Source: Paraburkholderia ribeironis (lineage in GTDB: Bacteria > Pseudomonadota > Gammaproteobacteria > Burkholderiales > Burkholderiaceae). Taken from it: a stretch of 63,369 bases of DNA. This document shows positions 18,701-25,701 of the stretch, piece after piece. Within the stretch, counting starts at the first letter, position 1; each line of letters begins with the position of its first letter. Below the pieces are notes generated by a model. The model was not told the origin of the DNA. It did no database searches and was given only the letters and a program-made list of their open reading frames with translations. The DNA lies in NCBI RefSeq assembly GCF_900019265.1, contig NZ_CYGX02000057.1:1-63369 (forward strand). Direction: 5' to 3'. Made by a program: the position numbers and the translations under genes.

Positions 18701-18967
18701 GATGCCCGCAAGCGATTGCGATTCGATGTGCTCAATATCGTTGACCGTGGTGGTCAGACTGCGCTCGTTGACCGACGTGATGCGGTTGGCCATGTCTTCG
18801 GCCGACAAGCCCGTATACGTCCAGATGATGCTGACCACCGGAATATTGATTTCCGGCAGCACGTCGACCGGCGTGGTGAACAGCACGAACGGCGTCGCCA
18901 GCACGATCAGAATGGCCATCACGATGAACGTGTATGCCCGCTTAAGCGCTACGTTGACGATCCACAT
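15728..18967 (-). CDS. RND-family multidrug efflux pump (inner-membrane transporter)
   Basis: A 1079-residue AcrB-type transporter with the usual two halves, each one helix, a large periplasmic loop, then a helix bundle. TM4 carries the proton-relay pair in AVGILVDDATVTIENIER, the DD form seen in drug exporters and not the DE form of heavy-metal (CusA) pumps. The C-terminal tail is hydrophilic (about 40 residues rich in Asp, Gly and Asn). It is first in an operon with adaptor, outer-membrane factor and a two-component system. The mismatch between drug-type pump and metal-type sensor leaves the substrate open. Confidence 0.94.
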   Translation of the reverse strand: MWIVNVALKRAYTFIVMAILIVLATPFVLFTTPVDVLPEINIPVVSIIWTYTGLSAEDMANRITSVNERSLTTTVNDIEHIESQSLAGITILKVFLQPNANIQTAIAQTVAVEQAQLKQMPPGATPPLVISYSASSIPVIQLGLSSPKLSEQALNDTALNFLRPQLVTIPGAAVPYPYGGKSRLISVDLDTRALLAKGLTPSDVVSAFNAQNLILPTGTAKIGPKEYTINMNGSPATVEGLNDIPVRTLNGATTYLREVAHVRDGFSPQTNIVRQNGHRGVLISVLKNGSASTLSIVNTLKGLLPGARAALPPDLNITALFDQSVFVKAAVQGVVREALVAAALTAAMILLFLGNWRSTCIIAISIPLSILSSLIALHALGQTINIMTLGGLALAVGILVDDATVTIENIERHLHLGTNLHDAILDGAGEIAIPALVSTLCICIVFVPMFFLTGVARYLFVPLAEAVVFAMLASYILSRTLVPTLAMLLMGHAHKPKEGARPSLFTRLYRRFDSGFERMRSTYIMILSSLLVRRGMFGSLFLGFCIVSMGLVFVLGEDFFPSVDAGDIRLHMRAPTGTRIEETARLADQVEKVIREVVPPKELGTILDNLGLPYSGINLSYSNAGTIGTLDGEIQVALNEGHQPTQMYMDKLRAILPQRFPGVEFFFQSADIVTQILNFGLPAAVDVQISGADQQGNFDIARKLLKEVRLIPGTVDTHIQQKLDEPAINLQMDRTRLQQLNLSAANVAQNVLISLSGSSQTSPGFWFNNRNGVEYNVAVQTPQYQVSSIDELLRTPVSGSATGPTQLLGNLVRVSPHTQFAQVTHYNIRPVIDLYVSVEKRDLGSVANQVDKLVNNVRASLPRGSQITVRGQVQTMRSSFFGLGIGVAMAIVLVYLLIVVNFQSWVDPLIIVSALPAALAGIVWILFLTGTHLSVPALTGAIMTMGVAAANSILMVSFARQRLSAGAPPLTAALEAGASRIRPVLMTAFAMIIGMIPMALGLGEGAEQNAPLGRAVIGGLLFATVSTLFFVPLVFAGIHSWLARRHRNDDSDPSARHGDGNEGGNDGSAPEHDGAGKPA

Positions 18968-19280
18968 TGAAACGCGCCCGAGAGAATACAGGTAAGGAGA
19001 GATGGAAGGAGATGGCTGAATCAGCGCTCATGCTAGAACGCTGGCACCAACGCCTGCATGGCGTGAAAATGGCGGCTTTGTCAGGAAGCTTTATGTAAGC
19101 CGGCGCGGCCATTCAGACTCGCGACGGATTGGCGATAAGCAAACGTTTGTTGAAGTCAGATACGCGCTGTTGAGCGCGCGTTGGTTTGCATGACGCGCGG
19201 CGACTTCGGGAAATAAACTGAAACATTGCGCCTGAATCGATCTGCGTGAAGCAACTTGCTTCACGTGGCACATCGTATGA
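18968..19280. other. Upstream region of the RND operon
   Basis: No gene is supported in these 313 bases, which precede the minus-strand pump operon. On the minus strand, 19101-19074 contains TTACATAAAGC and TGACAAAGC, two similar half-sites 15 bases apart, the kind of direct repeat bound by OmpR-family regulators. GGAGAGATGGAAGGAG lies near the pump start and can serve as ribosome-binding sequence. The rest shows no obvious structure. Confidence 0.4.
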
Positions 19281-19318
19281 AAAAAGGCCGGTCGACCTTG
19301 AGGATCGACCGGCCTTTT
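19281..19318. terminator. Bidirectional intrinsic terminator
   Basis: A perfect stem (AAAGGCCGGTCGA paired with TCGACCGGCCTTT) is flanked by an A-run on the left and T-run on the right. It therefore has a U-tract in both directions. On the minus strand it ends the glyoxalase-family gene, whose stop is about 60 bases away. Confidence 0.85.
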
Positions 19319-19376
19319 ACCTGGGCCGAAGCATGTAGCGAAGCACCGCGTGCTTTGCAATACGTTTCGCAATAGG

Positions 19377-19811
19377 CTATTTGGCGAATAGCGACGACAT
19401 ATCCGCAAAGGCCTTGAATTCGAGTGCGTTGCCCGACGGGTCGAGGAAGAACATCGTCGCCTGCTCGCCGACTTCGCCCTTGAAGCGCACATGCGGCTCG
19501 ATGATGAACTCGATGCCCGCTTGCTGCAGCTTGTCGGCTGCGGCCTGCCATTGCGCCATCGATAGCACCACGCCGAAGTGACGGACCGGCACCGCATCGC
19601 CGTCGACCTTGCTGGTGTGACGGTGGCCGACCTCGTCGGGCGCGAGGTGCGCAACGATCTGGTGGCCGTAGAAGTTGAAGTCGATCCACGCCTCCGAGCT
19701 GCGCCCTTCGGGACAGCCCAGCAATTCGCCGTAGAACGCACGCGCCGCAGCGAGGCTATGAACAGGGAACGCCAGATGGAATGGCGGCAAAACGTTTTCG
19801 GCAACGCTCAT
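19377..19811 (-). CDS. Glyoxalase/VOC-superfamily protein
   Basis: A 144-residue protein with two beta-alpha-beta-beta-beta units. It starts with PPFHLAFPVHSLAAARAFYGELLGC, the classic first unit, with a potential metal-binding His in FHLAFPV. The second unit includes VRHFGVVLSM and ends MFFLDPSGNALEFKAF, with a Glu at the last metal-ligand position. Such proteins include lyases, dioxygenases and resistance proteins; the substrate cannot be told. It is divergent from a LysR regulator 180 bases away, which may control it. Confidence 0.88.
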   Translation of the reverse strand: MSVAENVLPPFHLAFPVHSLAAARAFYGELLGCPEGRSSEAWIDFNFYGHQIVAHLAPDEVGHRHTSKVDGDAVPVRHFGVVLSMAQWQAAADKLQQAGIEFIIEPHVRFKGEVGEQATMFFLDPSGNALEFKAFADMSSLFAK

Positions 19812-19991
19812 GATGGGGACACTCGCTGACTGGAAAGGGGATTGACGTGATCGACGTGGCGGCGCATAGGACGCATGGGACGCATAGCTAGCCCATGAGC
19901 CGTACGCGTGGGGCCAAGTTTAACCATGATTAAAAATGGTGGAAAACGATATATATTTGACCTGACCAACACGAAAATCGATCAATCGACC

Positions 19992-20867
19992 ATGCTCGAC
20001 GAACTCAGGACCTTCATTGCCGTCAGCCAGTACGGCACGTTTTCCGGCGCGGGCGCGCGCATCGGCCTGACGCAATCGGCAGTGAGCGCGCAGATGCAAC
20101 GGCTCGAAGAAGAGCTTGGCTTCGCGCTGTTCGACCGCACCGGCCGCTCCGCCACGCTCAACGACGCGGGCCGCGAAACACTGGCGCTCGCCGAGGAAAT
20201 GATGACGCTCTACGCGCGGCTTTCCGAACGCGGCGCAACTGCGGCGCAGAGCGGCATGCTGCGGGTCGGCGCGATTGCGTCCGCGCAAGTGTCGTTGCTG
20301 GCTGACGCGCTGGCCCGCTTTCGCGACGACCGGCCCGGCTGGCGGATTCGCGTGATACCCGGCGTGTCGCTGGGCCTGCTCGGGCAAGTGGATTCCGGCG
20401 AACTCGACCTGGCGGTCATCATCAAGCCGCCGTTCGCGCTGCCGTCCGAACTCGAATGGCGCACGCTCATCAGCGAGCCATTCGTGCTGCTCGCGTCGAA
20501 GAAGCTCACGCGCAGCCAGCGTTCATGGCGCGAGTTGCTCAGGAGCGAGCCGTTCATCCGGTATGACCGCGCGTCGTTCGGCGGCCGGCTGGTCGATCGT
20601 TTTCTGCGGCGCTCGCGCCTGAACGTGCGCGACGTGATCGAGCTGGACGAATTGCAGGCGATCGTGCAACTGGTCGCACGCGGTATCGGCGTCGCGCTGA
20701 TTCCGAATACGGCGGGGCTCGGCAAGTGGCCCGCCGGCGTCGCCGCGCTCGAACTCGGCGACGCGACGTTTCAACGCGAGATCGGACTCGTGCAGCGTCC
20801 GCGGCATAGCCGGCAAGCGGTGGTGGACGCGCTGGCCGATTGCATCGGCGCGGCAGCGGGCGGGTGA
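19992..20867 (+). CDS. LysR-family transcriptional regulator
   Basis: A 291-residue LysR protein. The start at 19992 puts the winged HTH (MLDELRTFIAVSQYGTFSGA followed by LTQSAVSAQMQRLEEELG) at the N-terminus, as in the family. Further in-frame codons upstream would give a non-homologous extension. The effector domain has LRVGAIASAQVSLLADAL and GIGVALIPNT. No strong ribosome-binding site is visible. The divergent VOC gene is the most likely target. Confidence 0.88.
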   Translation: MLDELRTFIAVSQYGTFSGAGARIGLTQSAVSAQMQRLEEELGFALFDRTGRSATLNDAGRETLALAEEMMTLYARLSERGATAAQSGMLRVGAIASAQVSLLADALARFRDDRPGWRIRVIPGVSLGLLGQVDSGELDLAVIIKPPFALPSELEWRTLISEPFVLLASKKLTRSQRSWRELLRSEPFIRYDRASFGGRLVDRFLRRSRLNVRDVIELDELQAIVQLVARGIGVALIPNTAGLGKWPAGVAALELGDATFQREIGLVQRPRHSRQAVVDALADCIGAAAGG

Positions 20868-20890
20868 GCTGACGCCGGGGTTGGCAACTT

Positions 20891-20986
20891 ATTTGGCGGC
20901 TGATTTGGCGGCTGATTTGGCGGCTGATTTGGCGGCTGATTCGGCGGCTGATTCGGCAACTGATTTGACAACTGAGTTGCCAACCG
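20891..20986. repeat. Eight tandem copies of a degenerating 12-base unit
   Basis: Four exact copies of ATTTGGCGGCTG are followed by four increasingly diverged copies (ATTCGGCGGCTG, ATTCGGCAACTG, ATTTGACAACTG, AGTTGCCAACCG). The array lies between the LysR and LysE genes. On the minus strand it would read as a Pro-Pro-Asn-Gln repeat, but no start site or flanking protein domain supports translation. Confidence 0.8.
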
Positions 20987-21166
20987 CGCTACCGCACCAA
21001 CGACGATTGTGCTGTTGCGCGAACTATCAACTGTATCTGTGAGATTCGCGCGGCGGCGCGCAGAATCGTCGCTCGCGCATCGTCTCGCATTGCGCGTTCG
21101 ATCCGTATTGTTCGCGACACGCTCTTCATGCGTCGCGTGGACCCGCCAGCCACCGAGTTCCCGACC

Positions 21167-21805
21167 ATGATCGTCACCCCCTTCGTCACCGCCGATGTCC
21201 TGATCGCCTACAGCGCCTACTTCGTCGGCACGGCGAGCCCCGGTCCCAGCAATCTCGCCATCATGTCGCTGGCGATGAGCGCGGGCCGCCGCTCCGCGCG
21301 GGCCTTCGCACTCGGCGTGATGTCGGGTTCGTTCTCGTGGGCGTTGCTGGCGTCGCTCGGTTTGTCGGCGGTGCTCGCGAGCTATTCGGAATGTCTGGTC
21401 GCGATCAGGATCGCGGGCGGCCTGTATCTGCTGTGGCTCGGCTTCAAATCCGCGCGCTCCGCCTTCAACGCCGGCATGCTGCCCGCCAGCACCGCGCGGC
21501 CGAACGAGCCGTTCAAGCGCCTCTATCTGCGCGGCCTGCTGCTGCATCTCACCAATCCGAAAGCAGTGCTGGTCTGGCTGTCGATCGTCTCGCTGGCGAT
21601 GTCGCCAGCGGGCGGCACGCCGCATGTGCTGCCGGTGGTGCTCGGCTGCATGGTGATCGGCGCCGCGGTGTTCAGCAGCTACGCGGTGCTGTTTTCGACC
21701 GCATCAGCGCGGCGCATCTACGTTGCGATGCGGCGCTGGCTCGACGGCTCGCTCGCGATCATGTTCGGGATTGCCGGCATCAAGCTGCTCACATCGAGAA
21801 GCTAG
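21167..21805 (+). CDS. LysE/RhtB-family amino-acid exporter
   Basis: A 212-residue protein with six predicted helices. It has the family opener FVGTASPGPSNLAIMSLAMSAG with the signature PGPxN, and HLTNPKAVLVWL in the middle. The ATG at 21167 is preferred over one at 21128 because it places the first helix at the normal distance from the N-terminus. Relatives export basic or neutral amino acids or homoserine lactones. It is not clearly in an operon; a small membrane protein follows 65 bases downstream. Confidence 0.87.
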   Translation: MIVTPFVTADVLIAYSAYFVGTASPGPSNLAIMSLAMSAGRRSARAFALGVMSGSFSWALLASLGLSAVLASYSECLVAIRIAGGLYLLWLGFKSARSAFNAGMLPASTARPNEPFKRLYLRGLLLHLTNPKAVLVWLSIVSLAMSPAGGTPHVLPVVLGCMVIGAAVFSSYAVLFSTASARRIYVAMRRWLDGSLAIMFGIAGIKLLTSRS

Positions 21806-21870
21806 GATCGACACGCGCCGCCGCTCTGCGATACTGTCGCCGTGACGATCGAGGCGAACTGGCGAACACG

Positions 21871-22230
21871 ATGAGCGGCAACCATGAGATGAACCCGGCA
21901 GCGCGGCGTGCGCCGTTGCAAAAGCGGCTGTATCTGGCGGGTACGGCGGTGCTGCTCGCCGGATTGATCGCGGCGGCGCTCATCTATGCGAGCGCTGCGC
22001 CGCCGGACCGCGCGGCCGCGATGTACGGCATCGTCGATCCACGCTATCAGATCGAATTGCAGCGGATCGGCGGCAATGCGGCGGTGTTGATGGCGCAGCT
22101 TCATCAATGGTTCGACGGCCTTTGGCACGGCACCGCGCTTGCGTATACCGTGGCCGTGCTGGCGATCGCGCTTGCCGGCGGCTGTTTTTTGGTCGGCTAT
22201 TTTTTCGCCGACGACGAAGCGCCACACTAG
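21871..22230 (+). CDS. Two-helix membrane protein of unknown function
   Basis: A 119-residue protein starting MSGNHEMNPAARR. A hydrophobic helix near residues 21-41 and another near 91-111 flank a polar loop of about 50 residues (with ELQRIGGNAAVLMAQLHQWFDGL) that should be periplasmic. The C-terminus is acidic (FADDEAPH). GAGGCG lies 14 bases upstream, and an alternative ATG at 21889 is possible. No family recognised. It follows the LysE exporter on the same strand. Confidence 0.65.
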   Translation: MSGNHEMNPAARRAPLQKRLYLAGTAVLLAGLIAAALIYASAAPPDRAAAMYGIVDPRYQIELQRIGGNAAVLMAQLHQWFDGLWHGTALAYTVAVLAIALAGGCFLVGYFFADDEAPH

Positions 22231-22234
22231 CCCT

Positions 22235-22303
22235 GCCACCGCACCGGCACCGGCACCGGCACGGGCACCGCCACCGCACCCGCCACCGCACCCGCACCGC
22301 GCT
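22235..22303. repeat. Low-complexity CACCGG/CACCGC tract
   Basis: A run of imperfect hexamers (CACCGG, CACCGC, CACCCG) fills the 76 bases between the converging small membrane protein and SulP genes. It is pure C/G/A, can form structure in RNA, and may mark the transcript ends. No coding function. Confidence 0.7.
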
Positions 22304-22306
22304 GCG

Positions 22307-24019
22307 CTACGACGCGTCCTTCACATGCGCGTGCGGCTTCTCGATGCCCGCCGCACGCAGCGCCTCGTGCATCGTGCCGAAGATGCAACGCGTTTCAACA
22401 ATGGGCGTAATCCCGTGCCGGTCCATATCCGAGCGCAGATAGGGGGTCACACGTGCGAACAGGACTTCGATGCCGCGCCGCTTGAGCGCGGCGCACAGCT
22501 CGCCCACCGAGCGCGACGCCGAGTAATCGAGGTCGGTGATCGCGCTCGCGTCGATCACGAACCAGCGCACCGCGCTTGGCGCCTCAGCGATCATGCGGCG
22601 GGCGTCCGCGGCGAAGAAATGGTCGTTCGCGTAGAACAGATCCGCGCCGAACCGGTAGACGATCAGCCCCGGCGCGGTCTGGACGCCGGGCACGGCGGGC
22701 ACCGGCACCCACACGCCGTCCTGGCCGGGCGCGAGAATCATCGTGTGCGGCCGGTAACTGTGCCGCACATGACGCAGCAGCGATAACGCCACCGCCACCA
22801 GGATGCCATGCTCGACGCCGATCAGCACCACCGCGGCCGCGGTGAACACGGCCAGCGCGAATTCGCCGGGGCTTTCACGGCGCATCGCAATGAGCGTCCT
22901 CAGATCGATCAGGCCGATCGCGATCGTGAGCACGATGCTGGCCAGAATGCAGTGCGGCAGGTACTGCAAATAGCGGCTGAAAAACAGCAGCACCACGACC
23001 ACCAGCACCGCGAACACGAGCTGCGCGAACTGGCTGCGCGTGCCGGCGCGATCGGCCATCGCGGTCTGCGTCGGACTGCCGTTGACCACGAACGCGCCCG
23101 AGAACGCCGCCGCCGCGTTGGCCGCGGCGATACCGAGCAGGTCGGCATTGGTATCGACGGATTCCTGATAACGCTCGGCGAACACACGACTCGCGGCAGC
23201 ACTTTGCGCGACGATCATCACGAAGCAGGAAGCAGCGACCGGCAGTAGATCGAGGAACTGCTGCCACGTCACCGACGGCATCGCCAGCGGCGGCAGTCCG
23301 CCCGCGACGGGCCCCAGCACGGCGATCCCGCGTGCTGCGAAACCATAGACGTTGCTCGCCGCGATACCCGCGACGACGGCGATCAACGGCATCGGCGCGC
23401 GGGGCAGAAAGCGCTTGCACCCGAGAACCGCGACGACGACCACCAGCGAAATGGCGAGCGTCGGCGCATTGAACTGCGCGGCCCCGCGCACCACCAGCGT
23501 CAGCTGGTCGATGCTGCGCGCGGCGTGTCCGGGTACGCCGACCATGTCGCCCAGCATCGCGATTCCGACTTGCACGCCGACGCCGGCCAGAAAGCCGACC
23601 AGCACGGTGCGCGACAGGAAGTCGGCAAGAAAGCCCAGCTTGAAAATGCGCGCGATCAGTAGCAACGCAGCGGTGAGCAACGCGACCATCGCGGCGAGCG
23701 ACGCATACTCGGCGCTCGACGCTGGCGCCATCGTGGAGAGCCGGCTCGCGAAGATGGTGGCGGTAGCGGAATCGGCGGCCACGACCAGGTGCCGCGACGC
23801 GCCGAACAGCGCAAACGCGATAAGCGGCAGAAAGACAGTGTAGAGCCCCGTGACGGCGGGCATGCCGGCGATGCGTGCGTAGCCGAGCACTTGCGGAATA
23901 TCCATCGATGCAAGCTGCACGCCGGCCAGCGCATCGCGCGCCGCGGCGGCACGGTCCAAAGGAAGCACGCCCTTCAGCACGCCGGCGCGTGCCGTGATAT
24001 TCGCCAGAAAATCTCGCAT
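22307..24019 (-). CDS. SulP-family anion transporter with C-terminal STAS domain
   Basis: A 570-residue transporter from the chosen start (MRDFLANIT). It has about twelve helices, the SulP signature region ALAGVQLASMDIPQVLGYARIAGMP, and FSGAFVVNGSPTQTAMADRAGTRSQ. A C-terminal STAS domain of about 110 residues follows (FVIDASAITDLDYSASRSVGELC). Upstream in-frame ATGs at 24055 and 24073 are possible; 24019 has a G-rich segment upstream and starts just before the conserved part. SulP proteins carry sulfate, bicarbonate or dicarboxylates; the substrate is unknown here. Confidence 0.88.
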   Translation of the reverse strand: MRDFLANITARAGVLKGVLPLDRAAAARDALAGVQLASMDIPQVLGYARIAGMPAVTGLYTVFLPLIAFALFGASRHLVVAADSATATIFASRLSTMAPASSAEYASLAAMVALLTAALLLIARIFKLGFLADFLSRTVLVGFLAGVGVQVGIAMLGDMVGVPGHAARSIDQLTLVVRGAAQFNAPTLAISLVVVVAVLGCKRFLPRAPMPLIAVVAGIAASNVYGFAARGIAVLGPVAGGLPPLAMPSVTWQQFLDLLPVAASCFVMIVAQSAAASRVFAERYQESVDTNADLLGIAAANAAAAFSGAFVVNGSPTQTAMADRAGTRSQFAQLVFAVLVVVVLLFFSRYLQYLPHCILASIVLTIAIGLIDLRTLIAMRRESPGEFALAVFTAAAVVLIGVEHGILVAVALSLLRHVRHSYRPHTMILAPGQDGVWVPVPAVPGVQTAPGLIVYRFGADLFYANDHFFAADARRMIAEAPSAVRWFVIDASAITDLDYSASRSVGELCAALKRRGIEVLFARVTPYLRSDMDRHGITPIVETRCIFGTMHEALRAAGIEKPHAHVKDAS

Positions 24020-24188
24020 ACGCGATGCCGCCCCAAAATTAGCTTTATCGCGCATCGTGCCGCGACTCGGCACGCTAAGGCAAGACTAGACGAATCAGCG
24101 GTCAGAGCGATGGCCACACGCTAACAACAGAAACACCGACAAAAACGGGTACCGTGCGCGACCGGGCCAAGGACACCCGACTCGGAAT

Positions 24189-24287
24189 TCAGCGCCTGAA
24201 CTGCCCTGTCTTCGGATCCACATGCCGCGCAAAACCGAACAGCGCGACGATGCAAATCGGACAGACAACAAAAAACACGGCCAACAT
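24189..24287 (-). CDS. Possible 32-residue membrane microprotein
   Basis: On the minus strand ATG 24287 to TGA 24189 encodes MLAVFFVVCPICIVALFGFA followed by RHVDPKTGQFRR. That is one hydrophobic helix with a CxxC-like pair (CPIC) and a hydrophilic basic tail, a convincing miniature inner-membrane protein. A G-rich stretch (ACGGGG) about six bases upstream can act as ribosome-binding site. It sits alone in a 580-base gap between the SulP and LacI genes. No family recognised. Confidence 0.45.
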   Translation of the reverse strand: MLAVFFVVCPICIVALFGFARHVDPKTGQFRR

Positions 24288-24599
24288 CACACACCCCGTA
24301 ACAAATTGTTACCGGCAAGTTTAAGCGAATCGCAAGTGAATTGAATGGGGGAAAACGGCAAAGCCCTGTTGCCAACGATTACAACTTTTTTAACAGCACC
24401 TCAGGCGGGAAAGATAAAAAACTTCGCATGTAATCCGCCAAACAGCGCGGAAAGCCTCATTCAGCAAGACGCTCGGACTGCTTTGCTTGCGCGCTGGCGC
24501 CGGCCTGTCGAGGTCGGCGCCGCTCGACGTCAGGTACGGGATTAGATTAATTCTTCAAGCCGCTCGACGCGCGCTGAGGAGGCTTCGGCCTCCCAGCCG
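24288..24599. other. AT-richer intergenic stretch with a small hairpin
   Basis: No gene is supported. From about 24300 to 24450 the DNA is visibly more AT-rich than its surroundings (ACTTTTTTAAC, GATAAAAAACTT), as in promoter or silencer-bound DNA. At 24578-24593 GGAGGC-TTCG-GCCTCC forms a UUCG-loop hairpin just after the end of the LacI gene on the minus strand. It lacks a T-run, so it is at best a weak terminator. Confidence 0.4.
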
Positions 24600-25670
24600 C
24601 TACGAAGCGCGGCCCAACCGATCCTCCGTGACGGGCAAAGCCGCCACGGTCGGCACCGGCCCCACCGACTTGCGCATCGTCACGCTCACCGGAAACTCGC
24701 GGAAGATCTCCCACGTGGTCCCGTAGCACTGGTTGAGAAGCCAGCGCACCGCATTCTGCGTAAGCTCGGCGGTCGGAATATGCACTGACGTCAGCCCCGG
24801 CGCCACATACGCCGCCGAATAATCGTCGTCGTAGCCGATCACGGAAATCTCGTCCGGCACGGCAATGCCCAGCTGGTGGAAGCGCGCGAGCACGCTCACC
24901 GCCATCGTGTCGTTCGCGCAGAAGAGGCCGGTCGCGCGCCGCTTCAGATCGATTAGCTTCTGCGCGGCAGCATAGCCGCCTTCTGGCGAGAAGTCCGATT
25001 CGATCAGCGCGACCTGCTCGCGCGCAATGCCGTCACGCGCCAACTCGGCGAAGAAGCCTTCGAGCCGGATCAGATTGTCCGACGCGGTGAACGGCCCTGA
25101 AATCACCGCGATGTCCCGATGCCCGTAATCGAGCAGCGTGCGCGCCGCCAGTTCGCCGCCACGCCAGTGATCGGCGCAGAACGACGCCTGCGGCAACTGC
25201 TCGAACGCGCGGTTGAGGAACACCATCTTCGGATGCATGCCGTGCAGCATGATCAGGTCTTCGTCGTGCAGATCGTGACTGATCACGACCACGCCGTCGC
25301 AATCGCGGTCGATCAGAAAGCGCACCGCCTCGATCGCCTGCTCGCGCGGCGACACTTCTCCGCAGCCGGTCGCCACCACGACGTGACGACCCACCGCGCG
25401 CAGTTCGGTGTCGGTCTGCTTGAGAATCGTGCCGTAGTAGGAGCCAAAAAACGTCGGCACGAAAATGCCGATGATGCCGAGCGACTGCGTCGCCATGGCC
25501 CGCCCGATCGACGACGGACGAAAATTGAGGGCCTCGATCGCCGCCTGCACGCGGGCGGCGGCGTCGGCTGAGATCGGTCCTTTACCGGAAATGGCCCGTG
25601 ACGCAGTCGACATGCCCACGCCAGCCAGGGCCGCGACATCCTTCAGTGTTGCCACGCAGTTCTCCGTCAA
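24600..25670 (-). CDS. LacI-family repressor of the beta-glucoside operon
   Basis: A 356-residue regulator with an N-terminal LacI HTH (ATLKDVAALAGVGMSTASRAISG) and hinge (FRPSSIGRAMATQ), then a periplasmic-binding-protein-like sugar domain (GIIGIFVPTFFG, GLFCANDTMAVSVL, ISVIGYDDDYSAAY). It is the last gene of a minus-strand operon with a GH1 glucosidase and an ABC sugar importer. The palindrome TGGAAGCGCTTCCA upstream of the glucosidase has the central CG and symmetry typical of LacI-family operators. Release by a beta-glucoside or its product is inferred. Confidence 0.92.
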   Translation of the reverse strand: MTENCVATLKDVAALAGVGMSTASRAISGKGPISADAAARVQAAIEALNFRPSSIGRAMATQSLGIIGIFVPTFFGSYYGTILKQTDTELRAVGRHVVVATGCGEVSPREQAIEAVRFLIDRDCDGVVVISHDLHDEDLIMLHGMHPKMVFLNRAFEQLPQASFCADHWRGGELAARTLLDYGHRDIAVISGPFTASDNLIRLEGFFAELARDGIAREQVALIESDFSPEGGYAAAQKLIDLKRRATGLFCANDTMAVSVLARFHQLGIAVPDEISVIGYDDDYSAAYVAPGLTSVHIPTAELTQNAVRWLLNQCYGTTWEIFREFPVSVTMRKSVGPVPTVAALPVTEDRLGRAS

Positions 25671-25701
25671 GCCATTTCATTCCAACGACGCCCTGCCCGC
25701 A

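Noticed and set aside
15830..18970. A very long open frame (over 1000 codons) on the plus strand opposite the RND pump
   Set aside because: Its product is dominated by Arg, His, Gln and Asp with no domain, and it mirrors the codon bias of the GC-rich pump gene. It is an antisense shadow.
20891..20986. CRISPR-like array
   Set aside because: The units are contiguous 12-mers without spacers, and no cas genes are present.
20771..21625. A minus-strand frame with a Pro-Pro-Asn-Gln repeat
   Set aside because: The repeat is a by-product of the 12-base tandem array. The flanks are antisense to LysR and LysE and there is no start signal.
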